In this document: positions 7,613 through 16,948 of the stretch, piece after piece
How the letters are laid out: the number at the start of each line of letters is the position of its first letter
Numbering within the stretch: the first letter of the stretch is position 1
Assembly: GCF_025994315.1 (NCBI RefSeq)
Contig: NZ_BAQE01000030.1
Direction: 5' to 3' (one strand)
Source of the DNA: Swaminathania salitolerans
GTDB lineage: Bacteria; Pseudomonadota; Alphaproteobacteria; Acetobacterales; Acetobacteraceae
Length of the DNA stretch: 64,000 bases
Program-made: the position numbers and the translations under genes
The notes under the pieces: model-generated
Databases searched by the model: none
What the model was told of the DNA's origin: nothing
The model's input: only the letters and a program-made list of their open reading frames with translations

Positions 7613-10600
7613 ATGCCGACTGCACTGCGATGTATTGGCCATTCCGGCCTGTTCGATATCGCGTTCTATCTTTCCCGCAATCCGGATCTCCGCGATCTCG
7701 GCAGTGGGGCGCTCTCGCATTATCATCACTCCGGATGGCGGGAGGGGCGCAAACCGAACCCCTTTTTCGACCCCACATGGTATCTGGAAACCTATCGCGA
7801 CGTGACCGGCGATCCGCTCTATCACTACATCACCCGGGGCGATTATGAGGGGCGTCGTCCGGTGCCGTGGTTCGATCCACGCTGGTATCGCCAGTTCAAC
7901 CGGGTTCCGGCCAACGGGCTCGCTCTCGCCCATTATCTCGCAAACCGGCAGCGTCCGGAAACGCGCCCCATGCCGGAGTTCGACCCGCAATTCTATCTCC
8001 AGACCTATGCCGATGTCGCAGCCTCCGGCATGGATCCGGTCGAGCATTACATGGTGCAGGGCTTCCGCGAGATCCGGAGGCCCTTTGCTGGATTCGATCC
8101 GGTCTTTTACCGGCAGCGTTATCTGCGCCACGATCCGGACGCGAACCCGTTCCTCCACTGGCTCGCGCATCGCCACGATCCCGGGGTATATCCCTCCCTT
8201 CCGGATCATGAGACCACGATCGCCCGGGAAATCAGACGCAGGACGCAACCCGGTCCGTTTTTCGAGGATCACCAGCCCCTGCCTTGCGCTGCGCTGCGTC
8301 GCGCGAGAGTCCTCGCCTATTATCTGCCCCAGTATCATGCGATCCGCGAGAACGATGCCTGGTGGGGAAAAGGCTTTACCGAATGGACCAATCTGGCCCG
8401 CGGCGTTCCGCGTTTCGCCGATCACTACCAGCCGCGCATCCCCCGCGATCTCGGGCATTATCGCCTCGATACGATCGCTCCCTTGCGTGAACAGGCCCGC
8501 ATGGCGCGTGAAAGCGGAATCGAGGGTTTTGTCTTCTATCACTACTGGTTCGACGGCAAACGTCTGCTCGAGCGCCCGGTCGAACTTCTTCTGGACACAC
8601 CCGACCTCGAGCTGCCCTTCTGTCTCATGTGGGCCAATGAGAGCTGGAGCCGTCGCTGGGATGGCAGCGAAAACGACGTCCTGATCGCCCAGAACCATCA
8701 TGAGGCACAGGACGAGGCGCTCATCGCCGATTTCGTGCGCCACATGAAGGACCGACGCTACATCACCGTCGCAGATCGCCCTCTGCTCATGATCTACCGT
8801 CCCGGCGCGATACCCGAAGCCCGACGCCGGATCGCCCGCTGGCGGAGCCTTTTCAGACAGGCCGGGTTCGATCCGATACTGGTCATGGCGCAGGCCTTCG
8901 GAGACCATGACCCGGCGGAATACGGTCTCGACGGGGCCATCGAGTTCCCGCCGCACAAGCTGACGGAGTCCTGCACCCCGATCGAGGATCGGGTCGAAAT
9001 CCTCGACGACGATCTCACCGCCCGTATCTACGACTACAGCGAGCTCGTCGAAAAGGCGCTTGCGGACGAAACCACCCCCTATCCGCGCATCCGGACGGCC
9101 GTGCCCTCCTGGGACAACGATCCCCGGCGCCAGGGCGCCGGCCTCGTCGTTCATGGCTCCACACCGCGGCTCTACGAGCAATGGCTCTCCGGCCTCGTGG
9201 CCCAGGCACGCGCGAACCGCTTCTTCGGCGAGGCGCTGATCTGCATCAACGCCTGGAACGAATGGGCCGAAGGTGCCTATCTCGAGCCGGACATCCATTT
9301 CGGGGCGGCCTATCTCAACGCCACGTCACGGGCTGTCAGCGGTTTCCAGAGCACCCTCTCCACCCGCCGCCTCCTGCTTGTGGGGCATGATGCCTTTCCC
9401 GCAGGTGCCCAGATGCTTCTCCTGGCGCTCGCGCGTGCCCTGCAGCGCAATCACGGCGTCGAGATCTCGTTCGTTCTGCTCGGAGGCGGCGATCTCCTGC
9501 CCGAATACCGCAAGCTCGGTACGGTCGAGATCCTGTCGCCGGGAATGCCTTCGGCCATGGAACGGCTCGCGGGGCTGCGTCGCGAGGGGATACGCAGCGC
9601 CATCGTGAACAGCGCGGCTTCCACGCGCCTCGCTCCGGATCTGGCAGAGGCGAAAATCCCCTTCCTGCTTCTCGTGCACGAGCTTCCGGGCATGGTGCGG
9701 TCCCGACACCTGGAGTCGTCGCTCCAGCGCGCCACGCATCTCGCGCATGAGGTCTTCGTGCCGGGCGGTCTGCTGGCGCGCTGCCATCCCCAGGCGACGA
9801 TCCTGCCGCAGGGACTCTATGCCGAAATCGCCTTCGACGAGAGCGACCGGAGAAAGACGCGGCAGGCGCTCGGTATCGCGCCGGATGCCGTCGTCGTCGT
9901 CGGTGTCGGGTTCGGCGACACCCGCAAGGGCTTCGATCTCTTTCTCCATCTCTTCGGCATGATGCTCAGCCCGGCCTTTCTCTTCGGCGCAGTCAATCGC
10001 AGATGCGAGACGCTCCATTTCCTGTGGGTCGGCGATCTGGACCCTTCGCTCGAGAAGACCCTGACCGACGATCTCGAGCGCGCGCTGCGAACGCGCCGTT
10101 TTCATCTGACCCGCCGGGTCAACAATGTCGCCCCGTATCTCAGCGCGGCCGACCTCTTCCTCCTGACGTCGCGTGAGGATCCCTATCCCTCGGTGGTTAT
10201 GGAAGCACTCTCATCCGGCCTACCCTGCTGCGTCTTTTCGGAAAACGGAATGATTCCCGAGCTGCTGGAGCAGTTGCGAAAGGAAGGCGACGACAGACAC
10301 GAATGCGTCCCGCCGGGCGATCTTCCCGCCATGGGCGGCGTCGTGCTCGATCACCTCCGGAAGCCGCGCCCGGACCCGCGTAAGCGCAAGGGAACGGGGC
10401 GCAAGCTGAAAACGCGTTTCTCTTTCGATGCCTATGCGGCGCGCCTGATGATCTCGGCCTTTCCGACCCATCCCACCGTATCGGTGGTCGTTCTTTCATT
10501 CAATTATGCGCGCTATCTCGCCGCACGCCTTGCCACCGTATTCGCGCAGGACTGCCCTGTGCTTGAGATCCTCGTTCTCGATGACGGCTCGGACGATGGC

Positions 10601-11377
10601 AGTCCGGAGCTTGCCGAACGCTATGCCCGGGAATTCGACCGGCGGATCGTACTGGTCCGCAATGCAAAACGCAGCGGCTGCGTTTTTGCCCAATGGCAGA
10701 AGGCGCTCGATCTCGCCAAGGGCGAATGGATCTGGATCGCCGAGGCGGACGACCTCTCGGAGCCGGATTTCCTGTCGAGCCTGCTCGATGTCACACGACA
10801 AAGCGCCCGTATCGTCATGGCATTCTGCGACAGCCGGGCCATCGACCGGGACGGGGTCGAACTCATGCCGAGTTATCAGGAATACTATCGCTCCCATGTC
10901 CGCCACCTGATGGCCCGGGACATGCTGATCGACGGGCAGAGCTTCGTCAGGGACTATCTTTCAGTCGCCAATCTCGTTCTGAACGTGAGTGCTGCCATCT
11001 TCCGTCGCGTGGCGCTGCGCGACGCAGTCCGCAGCTGCGCCCAGGAGCTGCGCACGTTCCGCCTGGCCGGAGACTGGCGTCTCTATCTCGAGCTTCTCCT
11101 GCGACCCGATGCACAGCTGGCTTTTCTGGCGAAGCCGCGCAACATCCATCGTCGCCATTCCGACTCAGTGACAGGATCGATGGACCGGACGGATCATCTG
11201 GAGGAGATCGCGCGCCTGCATCGTGAAATCGACCGTCGTCTCGGCTATCCGGAGGGTCTGAGCCAGAGGCAGCGCATCGCGCGCGAAGACCTGGCAAAGC
11301 GCTTCGGAATCTCCCCCGCGATCCCGGCCCTTCCCTGCCCTGCCCTGCCGCCCCCGAATGCGATCAACCAGCTCTGA
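7613..11377 (+). CDS. Giant multidomain glycosyltransferase (WbsX-like + GT4 + GT2)
   Basis: A 1254-residue protein with four regions. Residues about 14-205 hold some five imperfect repeats of the type FDPxWYLxxYxDV...HYxxxGxxEGRxP, known from the N-termini of large cell-surface glycosyltransferases. About 232-570 match the WbsX/GH99-like domain (AYYLPQYHAIxEND, KGFTEWTN, FYHYWFDGK, WANESW, INAWNEWAEGAYLEPD). About 588-930 look like a GT4 transferase (GVGFGDTRKGFDLF, FLLTSREDPYPSVVMEALSSGLP). About 950-1180 are a GT-A/GT2 domain (SVVVLSFNYARYL, LDDGSDDGS, IAEADDLSEPDF). No signal peptide or membrane segment is evident, so it is probably cytoplasmic and builds a surface polysaccharide or O-antigen. 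The acceptor and sugars are unknown. Transcribed alone, divergent from metX. Confidence 0.9.
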   Translation: MPTALRCIGHSGLFDIAFYLSRNPDLRDLGSGALSHYHHSGWREGRKPNPFFDPTWYLETYRDVTGDPLYHYITRGDYEGRRPVPWFDPRWYRQFNRVPANGLALAHYLANRQRPETRPMPEFDPQFYLQTYADVAASGMDPVEHYMVQGFREIRRPFAGFDPVFYRQRYLRHDPDANPFLHWLAHRHDPGVYPSLPDHETTIAREIRRRTQPGPFFEDHQPLPCAALRRARVLAYYLPQYHAIRENDAWWGKGFTEWTNLARGVPRFADHYQPRIPRDLGHYRLDTIAPLREQARMARESGIEGFVFYHYWFDGKRLLERPVELLLDTPDLELPFCLMWANESWSRRWDGSENDVLIAQNHHEAQDEALIADFVRHMKDRRYITVADRPLLMIYRPGAIPEARRRIARWRSLFRQAGFDPILVMAQAFGDHDPAEYGLDGAIEFPPHKLTESCTPIEDRVEILDDDLTARIYDYSELVEKALADETTPYPRIRTAVPSWDNDPRRQGAGLVVHGSTPRLYEQWLSGLVAQARANRFFGEALICINAWNEWAEGAYLEPDIHFGAAYLNATSRAVSGFQSTLSTRRLLLVGHDAFPAGAQMLLLALARALQRNHGVEISFVLLGGGDLLPEYRKLGTVEILSPGMPSAMERLAGLRREGIRSAIVNSAASTRLAPDLAEAKIPFLLLVHELPGMVRSRHLESSLQRATHLAHEVFVPGGLLARCHPQATILPQGLYAEIAFDESDRRKTRQALGIAPDAVVVVGVGFGDTRKGFDLFLHLFGMMLSPAFLFGAVNRRCETLHFLWVGDLDPSLEKTLTDDLERALRTRRFHLTRRVNNVAPYLSAADLFLLTSREDPYPSVVMEALSSGLPCCVFSENGMIPELLEQLRKEGDDRHECVPPGDLPAMGGVVLDHLRKPRPDPRKRKGTGRKLKTRFSFDAYAARLMISAFPTHPTVSVVVLSFNYARYLAARLATVFAQDCPVLEILVLDDGSDDGSPELAERYAREFDRRIVLVRNAKRSGCVFAQWQKALDLAKGEWIWIAEADDLSEPDFLSSLLDVTRQSARIVMAFCDSRAIDRDGVELMPSYQEYYRSHVRHLMARDMLIDGQSFVRDYLSVANLVLNVSAAIFRRVALRDAVRSCAQELRTFRLAGDWRLYLELLLRPDAQLAFLAKPRNIHRRHSDSVTGSMDRTDHLEEIARLHREIDRRLGYPEGLSQRQRIAREDLAKRFGISPAIPALPCPALPPPNAINQL

Positions 11378-11427
11378 AACACGCATATGGCCGGACGGGG
11401 GCAACCGCCCGGGTCAGGAAATCCCGT

Positions 11428-11997
11428 TCAAGGGCGCGTGGGTTCATGTTCGCGAAGCCGCGGCATCAGTTCCACGAAATTGCACGGGCTGTGCCGGCTG
11501 TCGAGCTGATGGACGAGAATGTCGTCCCAACCGTCGCACACCGCCCCGGAGGATCCTGGAAGGGCGAAAAGGAACGTGCCTGCCGCCACGCCGGCCATCG
11601 CTCTGGACTGGATGGTCGACGTGCCGATCTTTGCATAGGACAGCATACGGAACAGCTCGCCGAAGCCCGGAATATCCTTCTCGATAACAGCGGCAAACGC
11701 TTCCGGTGTCACGTCCCGACCCGTGATGCCAGTCCCTCCGGTCGTGATCACCACGTCGATCTGCGGATCATCGATCCAGGCCTTCAGGCAGGTCGTGATG
11801 CGCTCGACACTATCGGGCACGATATCCCGCGCGGCCAGATCGTGCCCTGCCGCCTCGATACGGGCGGCGAGGATCGCCCCCGAACGATCCGTCTCCAGCG
11901 TACGACTGTCGGAAACCGTGAGAACGGCGATACGGCACGGGCGAAACACTGTGGCAGGGTTCTGGGTCTTCGTTTCCAAGGCGGGCGTCCTGAGCAT
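11428..11997 (-). CDS. moaB: Molybdenum cofactor biosynthesis protein B
   Basis: MoaB/MogA-type protein that adenylylates molybdopterin before metal insertion. 189 residues from the ATG at 11997. Seen: RIAVLTVSDSR at the start of the fold, the MPT-binding VITTGGTGITGRDVTPEA, FGELFRMLSY, and FALPGSSGAVCDGWDDIL. The frame extends upstream to 12177, but that part encodes a repetitive MTND-rich stretch without conservation, so I use 11997; the start is not backed by a strong ribosome site. No other moa genes are nearby. Confidence 0.88.
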   Translation of the reverse strand: MLRTPALETKTQNPATVFRPCRIAVLTVSDSRTLETDRSGAILAARIEAAGHDLAARDIVPDSVERITTCLKAWIDDPQIDVVITTGGTGITGRDVTPEAFAAVIEKDIPGFGELFRMLSYAKIGTSTIQSRAMAGVAAGTFLFALPGSSGAVCDGWDDILVHQLDSRHSPCNFVELMPRLREHEPTRP

Positions 11998-12317
11998 GGG
12001 GAGACGGATCCGTATCGTGAGGGAACGGTCGCGATCGCTCTCCCTAATGCCGCCAGCCGCCGCGCGCCGCAACTCCTGCGCGCCTGTCGCGATATCGGCC
12101 GCCCGGCCCCTCGTCACGTCGTTCGTCATATCGTTCGTCATGTCGCTAATGGCCGTTCCGGGCTTCGAGGGCGTCACGCGTGAGGTTGCGACATGCGAGC
12201 ACGGTCGCTAGGGTGCAGCGAAACCCTATTCTTTCAAGAGGCTCGATTGGTGAACCGTCTGATCCGAGGCCTGAACTTCCTGCCCGGCGGGTCTCGCTTC
12301 CTCATGGCAGGCGCGGC

Positions 12318-13121
12318 ATGAGCGCGCCGATGCAGACGCCCTCATGCTTCCCGAAAAAGCCCGAGCGCATCGCCTTTCTCGCTGCGCCTACCGATATTGC
12401 CCGTCAGACACGGGAGAAACTGATCGGTCGATACGGAGATTGCCCGCTCGAGACCGCGGATGTCGCCGTATGCCTCGGCGGCGACGGCTTTCTGCTCGAA
12501 GTACTCCATCGCGTCATTCAGTTCGGTATTCCCGTCTATGGCCTGAACTGCGGATCGGTCGGCTTTCTGCTCAATACGGTGTCGGATCAGGATCTGATCA
12601 GCCGCCTGACCAAGGCCCAGCCATCGGAGCTGCACCCCTTGCGCATGAAGGCGACAGGACGGGACGGGACGGCGCATGAGGGGATCGCGTTCAATGACGT
12701 CTTCCTGTTCCGTCAGACACGTCAGGCTGTGAAAATCCGGATCGAAGTGGATAACAGGGTTCGCCTTCCCGAGCTGATCTGCGACGGTATCATCGTGGCA
12801 ACCCCTGCGGGATCGACCGCCTATAATCTCTCCGCCCACGGGCCGATCGTGCCCCTCACGGCCAATCTGCTTCCCCTGACGCCGATTTCCGCGTTTCGCC
12901 CGCGGCGCTGGCGGGGTGCGCTTCTTCCTTCCTCCGCTTCGGTCCGTTTCACCCTGCTCGAACAGGACAAGAGGCCCTGCGCCGCCGTGGCCGATTTCCT
13001 CGAGGTGCGCGACGTGGTCGGCGTGACCGTGGACGAGGACAGGAGCCTCAAGGCGACGATCCTCTTCGATCCCGATCACGGTCTTTCAGAGCGGATCATC
13101 GCAGAACAATTTGCCGAATGA
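12318..13121 (+). CDS. nadK: NAD kinase
   Basis: ATP (or polyphosphate) dependent phosphorylation of NAD to NADP. 267 residues from ATG 12318. Seen: RIAFLAAPTD start of the fold, catalytic GGDGFLLEVLH, LNCGSVGFLLN and the NAD-binding TPAGSTAYNLSAHGPIVPL, all diagnostic for bacterial NadK. A longer frame from 12180 adds an unconserved Arg-rich tail and is rejected. An ATG at 12330 is also possible. It is followed 26 bases later by an amidase gene in the same direction. Confidence 0.93.
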   Translation: MSAPMQTPSCFPKKPERIAFLAAPTDIARQTREKLIGRYGDCPLETADVAVCLGGDGFLLEVLHRVIQFGIPVYGLNCGSVGFLLNTVSDQDLISRLTKAQPSELHPLRMKATGRDGTAHEGIAFNDVFLFRQTRQAVKIRIEVDNRVRLPELICDGIIVATPAGSTAYNLSAHGPIVPLTANLLPLTPISAFRPRRWRGALLPSSASVRFTLLEQDKRPCAAVADFLEVRDVVGVTVDEDRSLKATILFDPDHGLSERIIAEQFAE

Positions 13122-13147
13122 CGCAGTGACGTGAAAGGCGCGCGCGC

Positions 13148-14554
13148 ATGAGTGGTTCCGGTGCTTCCGATTCCTTCACCCCTCTTCCTCCCTCCCTTCC
13201 TTTCACGCTGCGTGAGGCGGCAGAACGTCTGGAACGGGGTGAAACGACGAGCAGGGCGCTCGTGGAAATGTGTATCGAGCGGGTCGAGACATGCGGGAAC
13301 GCGCGCGCCGCCTATGACGGGGCGTTCAATGCCGATCGCGCCCGACGCTACGCCGACGCCGCCGATCATATCCGCGCGAAGGGATATCAGGCGTCTCCCC
13401 TCGCCGGGCTTCCGATCTCGATCAAGGGTCTGTTCGATCTTGCGGGCGACGTGACCCGGGCCGGATCCCTCATCCTTGCGGACCGCCCCCCGGCGGGATC
13501 TGATGCGAAGGCCATCGGTCATCTGCGCGCAGCCGGATTCATTCTCCTCGGTCACACGCAGATGACCGAATTCGCCTATTCCGGCCTCGGTCTCAACCCG
13601 CATGGCCCCCAACCCGTCAATACGCTCGTGGACACGCAGGACGCGGTGCCGGGAGGATCCAGCTCGGGCGGGGCGGTTTCGGTCGCAACCGGCGCGGCCC
13701 TTGCGGCCATAGGCTCCGACACGGGGGGGTCCTGTCGTATCCCGGCAGCTTTCAACGGTCTGACCGGTTTCAAACCCACAGCGTCGCGCATCAGTCGCGA
13801 GGGCATGATTCCGCTCTCTCCGAGCTTCGACAGCGTCGGTGCAATGGCCCGCGACGTTCGCGACTGCGCCCTGCTCGACCACATCATGGCCGGGCACAAC
13901 CCGATGGACCGCGCGCCCTCCCTCATCGCGAGAGATAGAAAAGAGGGGCGGATCTGCCTCCTCCTCCCGACCTCCATTCTGCGCGACGATGCGGATTCAC
14001 AGGTTCTTGCGGTGTTCGAAGCGGCCCTCAAACATCTCGAGCAAGGGGGGATCGAGATCGTCCGGCGCCCCCTGCCGCTGCTGGAAACCGCGGCAGGGCT
14101 CAATCTTCAGGGACAGATCGTCGCGGCGGAATCCTATCTGACTTTCCATGACGATCTGCTTCTCCATCCGGAGCGGTTCGACCCCCGCGTGCGCGAACGG
14201 ATCGAAGTCGGCGAAAGCATTCCCGTCGCGACGCTGCGCGACCTCTATATCGAGCGACAGAAGCTTTGCGCACAATTCGCCTCGGAGATGAGCGATTTCG
14301 ACGCGATGATCTGCCCGACCGTGCCGATCCTCCCCCCCGCGATAAGCGCCTGTCAGGACAAGGTGTCCTATGGTCGCTACAACCGGCTCGTCCTGCGCAA
14401 TCCGTCATTCGCAAATCTCTTCGACGGCTGCGCGATCACCCTTCCGATGCAATGGGAGGGTCTTCCGGCCGGGTTGATGCTGACGGCCAGCAACGGAAAG
14501 GACCAGACGCTCCTCTCGGTGGCGGAGCGTATCGAGCGTCGCCTGAAAATCTGA
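13148..14554 (+). CDS. Amidase signature family enzyme
   Basis: Amide hydrolase of the amidase signature family, 468 residues. The catalytic Ser-cisSer-Lys triad is visible: Lys93 in ISIKG, cis-Ser171 in GGSSSGG and nucleophile Ser195 in SDTGGSCR. The 24-residue spacing between the serines matches known members. It may be an AtzF/GatA-like or general carboxamide hydrolase. There are no gatB or gatC genes here, so a role in glutaminyl/asparaginyl-tRNA amidation is not supported by context. It probably shares a transcript with nadK. Confidence 0.87.
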   Translation: MSGSGASDSFTPLPPSLPFTLREAAERLERGETTSRALVEMCIERVETCGNARAAYDGAFNADRARRYADAADHIRAKGYQASPLAGLPISIKGLFDLAGDVTRAGSLILADRPPAGSDAKAIGHLRAAGFILLGHTQMTEFAYSGLGLNPHGPQPVNTLVDTQDAVPGGSSSGGAVSVATGAALAAIGSDTGGSCRIPAAFNGLTGFKPTASRISREGMIPLSPSFDSVGAMARDVRDCALLDHIMAGHNPMDRAPSLIARDRKEGRICLLLPTSILRDDADSQVLAVFEAALKHLEQGGIEIVRRPLPLLETAAGLNLQGQIVAAESYLTFHDDLLLHPERFDPRVRERIEVGESIPVATLRDLYIERQKLCAQFASEMSDFDAMICPTVPILPPAISACQDKVSYGRYNRLVLRNPSFANLFDGCAITLPMQWEGLPAGLMLTASNGKDQTLLSVAERIERRLKI

Positions 14555-14793
14555 ACCCGGGAAGCGCGGCAGCCGTGTCGATCGGCGATCAGATCCTTCC
14601 CTGCGAGGTCCCGAAAGAGGCCTGCTGCGTGGCGCGAGACCGGGAAGATCCCCGATGACGGTCTTGCCCCTGGCGCGCTCCGTCTGCGGTCGGAAAAGAC
14701 AGGCGAATATCGGGACCGTCCTGTCGGATACGCCGCTGCATTCTTCTCACGCAAGGCGATCATTCCGTCATGCGTCCGGCCATGTCGGTTCGG

Positions 14794-16320
14794 TTAAAGT
14801 CGGGGGCGCATCAGGACAGGCTCGGGTGTAAACTGTTCCCATTCCTTGACCGCGAGCCGGTCGCAGATGATCTGGTCACCCGTGATCGCGCTGAGATATC
14901 TGCCCGTATAGCCATGTCGCAGCGAAATCGTACCGTTATCGTTGCGGACGAGACGATAGAACAGCTCGGGACCCTGGTTGTTGTCGCGCTCGATCGTGAG
15001 GCAGTCCTTCGTCGGCGTCGTAAGCACCGCCTGATTCCCCGTGACGGGATGCATGACCAAGGGAAGTTTCCTGCTCCCATCGGCGACACCATGGGACACG
15101 ATCCCGAGCTGCCGGTCGATATGCAGATATGTCCCGTGACAGGTTCTCAGCAGGAAGGACTGCGTGACGTCCACCGCTCCATGCGGCTCTTCCTCCGTTT
15201 CCTCCCATATCCGGCGTCGGGTCAGGTCGATGAGGAAATCGGAAACGGCCCCGGGGTCCCTGATGCGATAGAGAGCCGGGTGTCCCGGCGCAGCGCCCTC
15301 GCTGACGATCCCGGGCGTTTGAACATAAGCCAGCCGCGCATCGTTGACCTTGTCCATCAGATAGAAATTGGAGGAATGGTCTCCGTTGCAGGAAAGTGCG
15401 ATCCCGATGGGCGCCTTGCAGAATATACTGTTATGAAAGGCCGATCCGACAAATCCGACAGTGGGCCTGCTCGCGGAAAACAATCCTGTCTGCTGGGGGA
15501 TCGTCAGTTTTTCCGGCGAGACCACCAGAAAGCCGGCCCGTTCCATATCGCGCGCCACATTCTCCTCTCCCAGGATTGTCCGCATCTGACTGCTGAACCC
15601 GGCGCGTGTGAGATAGCGCGGGCGATCATCGCCCGGGTCCTCCCGATGCCTTGCCCCCAGCTCGTTGCAGAAACGGGCAAAGGTGCGATGAGCGAAGTGA
15701 TTTTCCTCGAAAGATGTGCCCGCTACGATCAGGGACGGCAGACGCGTCGGCCTGTTGAAGACGACCAGTTCGTTGCGGTCTATGCCCAGAAGCGAGAAGA
15801 AACCGGCAAGCCATTCGAGCGAAAAAAGATAATCCAGCGTCTTCTCCGCATGAACCAGGATTTTGAGGCCGTCATATTTCTGCTTGTAGCACCAGTATCT
15901 CGGCAGACACTCGGTGATGAAATGCCCGAAATGGTTCATGATATTGCCCCCGTAGTAATATATGTCCTCGGGGGCTTTCGGATGTTCGGGCGACGGGCTC
16001 ACGCAGCAGCTTGCCGATTGACCGAGAGCATGATTGGGCCATCCGCGTCTCGGACCGGCTGAGGAGACGAGCCTTCCGTAACAGTCATAGATGCCGAAAT
16101 ACGGATCGTAATGTCCCGGTATGCGCGGAATATACAAGCAATCCCGGATGTTCTGGATCAGGGGATCGTGCTCGAATGTCTTGAGTCCGTAATCGAAGCA
16201 CGGTGCTTTTTCGTAAAGCAAGGCGTTTTTTCCCCAAGAAGCGATCCTGTCCTTACCGATAGTCCCGAAATCCTTCCCGCCCCGCAAGACCCCCTCCCCC
16301 TGTCGCGAAACAGATCTCAT
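14794..16320 (-). CDS. GT61-type glycosyltransferase with C-terminal trefoil-like region
   Basis: 508 residues. The N-terminal part carries the GT61 (DUF563) pattern: YYYGGNIMNHFGHFITECLPRYW, a spaced RPTRLPS segment, RYLTR, and a late VGFVGSAFHNSIFCK. GT61 enzymes transfer xylose or GlcNAc onto glycans in the cytoplasm of bacteria. The last 120 or so residues (SFLLRTCHGTYLHID..., GPELFYRLVRNDNGTISLRHGYTGRYLSA) repeat a pattern like fascin or ricin beta-trefoils, perhaps glycan binding. It borders the toxin island. A degenerate copy of its middle section lies at about 22085-22245. Confidence 0.75.
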   Translation of the reverse strand: MRSVSRQGEGVLRGGKDFGTIGKDRIASWGKNALLYEKAPCFDYGLKTFEHDPLIQNIRDCLYIPRIPGHYDPYFGIYDCYGRLVSSAGPRRGWPNHALGQSASCCVSPSPEHPKAPEDIYYYGGNIMNHFGHFITECLPRYWCYKQKYDGLKILVHAEKTLDYLFSLEWLAGFFSLLGIDRNELVVFNRPTRLPSLIVAGTSFEENHFAHRTFARFCNELGARHREDPGDDRPRYLTRAGFSSQMRTILGEENVARDMERAGFLVVSPEKLTIPQQTGLFSASRPTVGFVGSAFHNSIFCKAPIGIALSCNGDHSSNFYLMDKVNDARLAYVQTPGIVSEGAAPGHPALYRIRDPGAVSDFLIDLTRRRIWEETEEEPHGAVDVTQSFLLRTCHGTYLHIDRQLGIVSHGVADGSRKLPLVMHPVTGNQAVLTTPTKDCLTIERDNNQGPELFYRLVRNDNGTISLRHGYTGRYLSAITGDQIICDRLAVKEWEQFTPEPVLMRPRL

Positions 16321-16948
16321 CGTCCTTTCTGCCTCCGGCGATACGCTGTCTTGCCGAACGCGTTACCGACCGTCGTCGCGCGCATGGTTGCCAATCCGCC
16401 TTCTTCCCGACCGGTCAGACCCGACACCCCGTTCCTGCGGAGGTGGCTTCCATGCTTCGGACAGGGGCGGATGCTGGCTCGGCGAGGCATGACGTGATGC
16501 CCCAGCGCCGTCTGTCTGACCGCATCACGACGAATAGTATAGACTGCACGATGTTGGTGGCAGAGCCCGGAAACCTGTCCGGACATACGGAGCCATTTCC
16601 CTCTACGTCGGCTCCTTTGCGCCCTGCGAGAGGTCTACTTCATCCGACCGGTCAATCGAGAGGATGCCACGCCATCATCACAGCATAGACCTCACATACA
16701 AAATACAGGAAAACTGTCTCCTAAGTCAGCTATATTATATATGGTAGAGAAATCACCTTCTATCTCAGTCAAAAATTGTGATATTTCTGCAACTGACTCT
16801 ACGATTTTAGATATTTCTGACGATTTATAGTGAAGGAAAATAAGGAATACCGGGCAACGCACATCTTTTGTCATCGGCCTCCTGATTTACAAAGATCTCG
16901 AATCGCATTCGTGTTGCGGAAAGCAATAGGGATACATGTGGTTACGAA
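16321..16948. other. Intergenic region before the toxin gene
   Basis: 628 bases. The first 370 are GC-rich with nothing recognisable. From about 16690 the base composition turns strongly AT-rich and probably holds the promoter of the gene at 16949. A 60-codon minus-strand frame at 16692-16874 starts with an FLIFLHYKSSE segment faintly like the first strand of a GT2 glycosyltransferase. It has no further support and is not called a gene. Confidence 0.5.

Noticed and set aside
7577..9298. A 573-codon minus-strand frame within the giant glycosyltransferase
   Set aside because: No domain pattern; the plus-strand frame carries clear glycosyltransferase motifs throughout.
12120..12160. Short repeats with TCGTTCGTCAT near moaB and nadK as a CRISPR-like array
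   Set aside because: Only two or three imperfect copies without spacers; they fall in the unconserved region upstream of moaB.
16692..16874. 60-codon minus-strand frame with slight GT2-like start
   Set aside because: Too short, no continuation in other frames, AT-rich promoter-like DNA.
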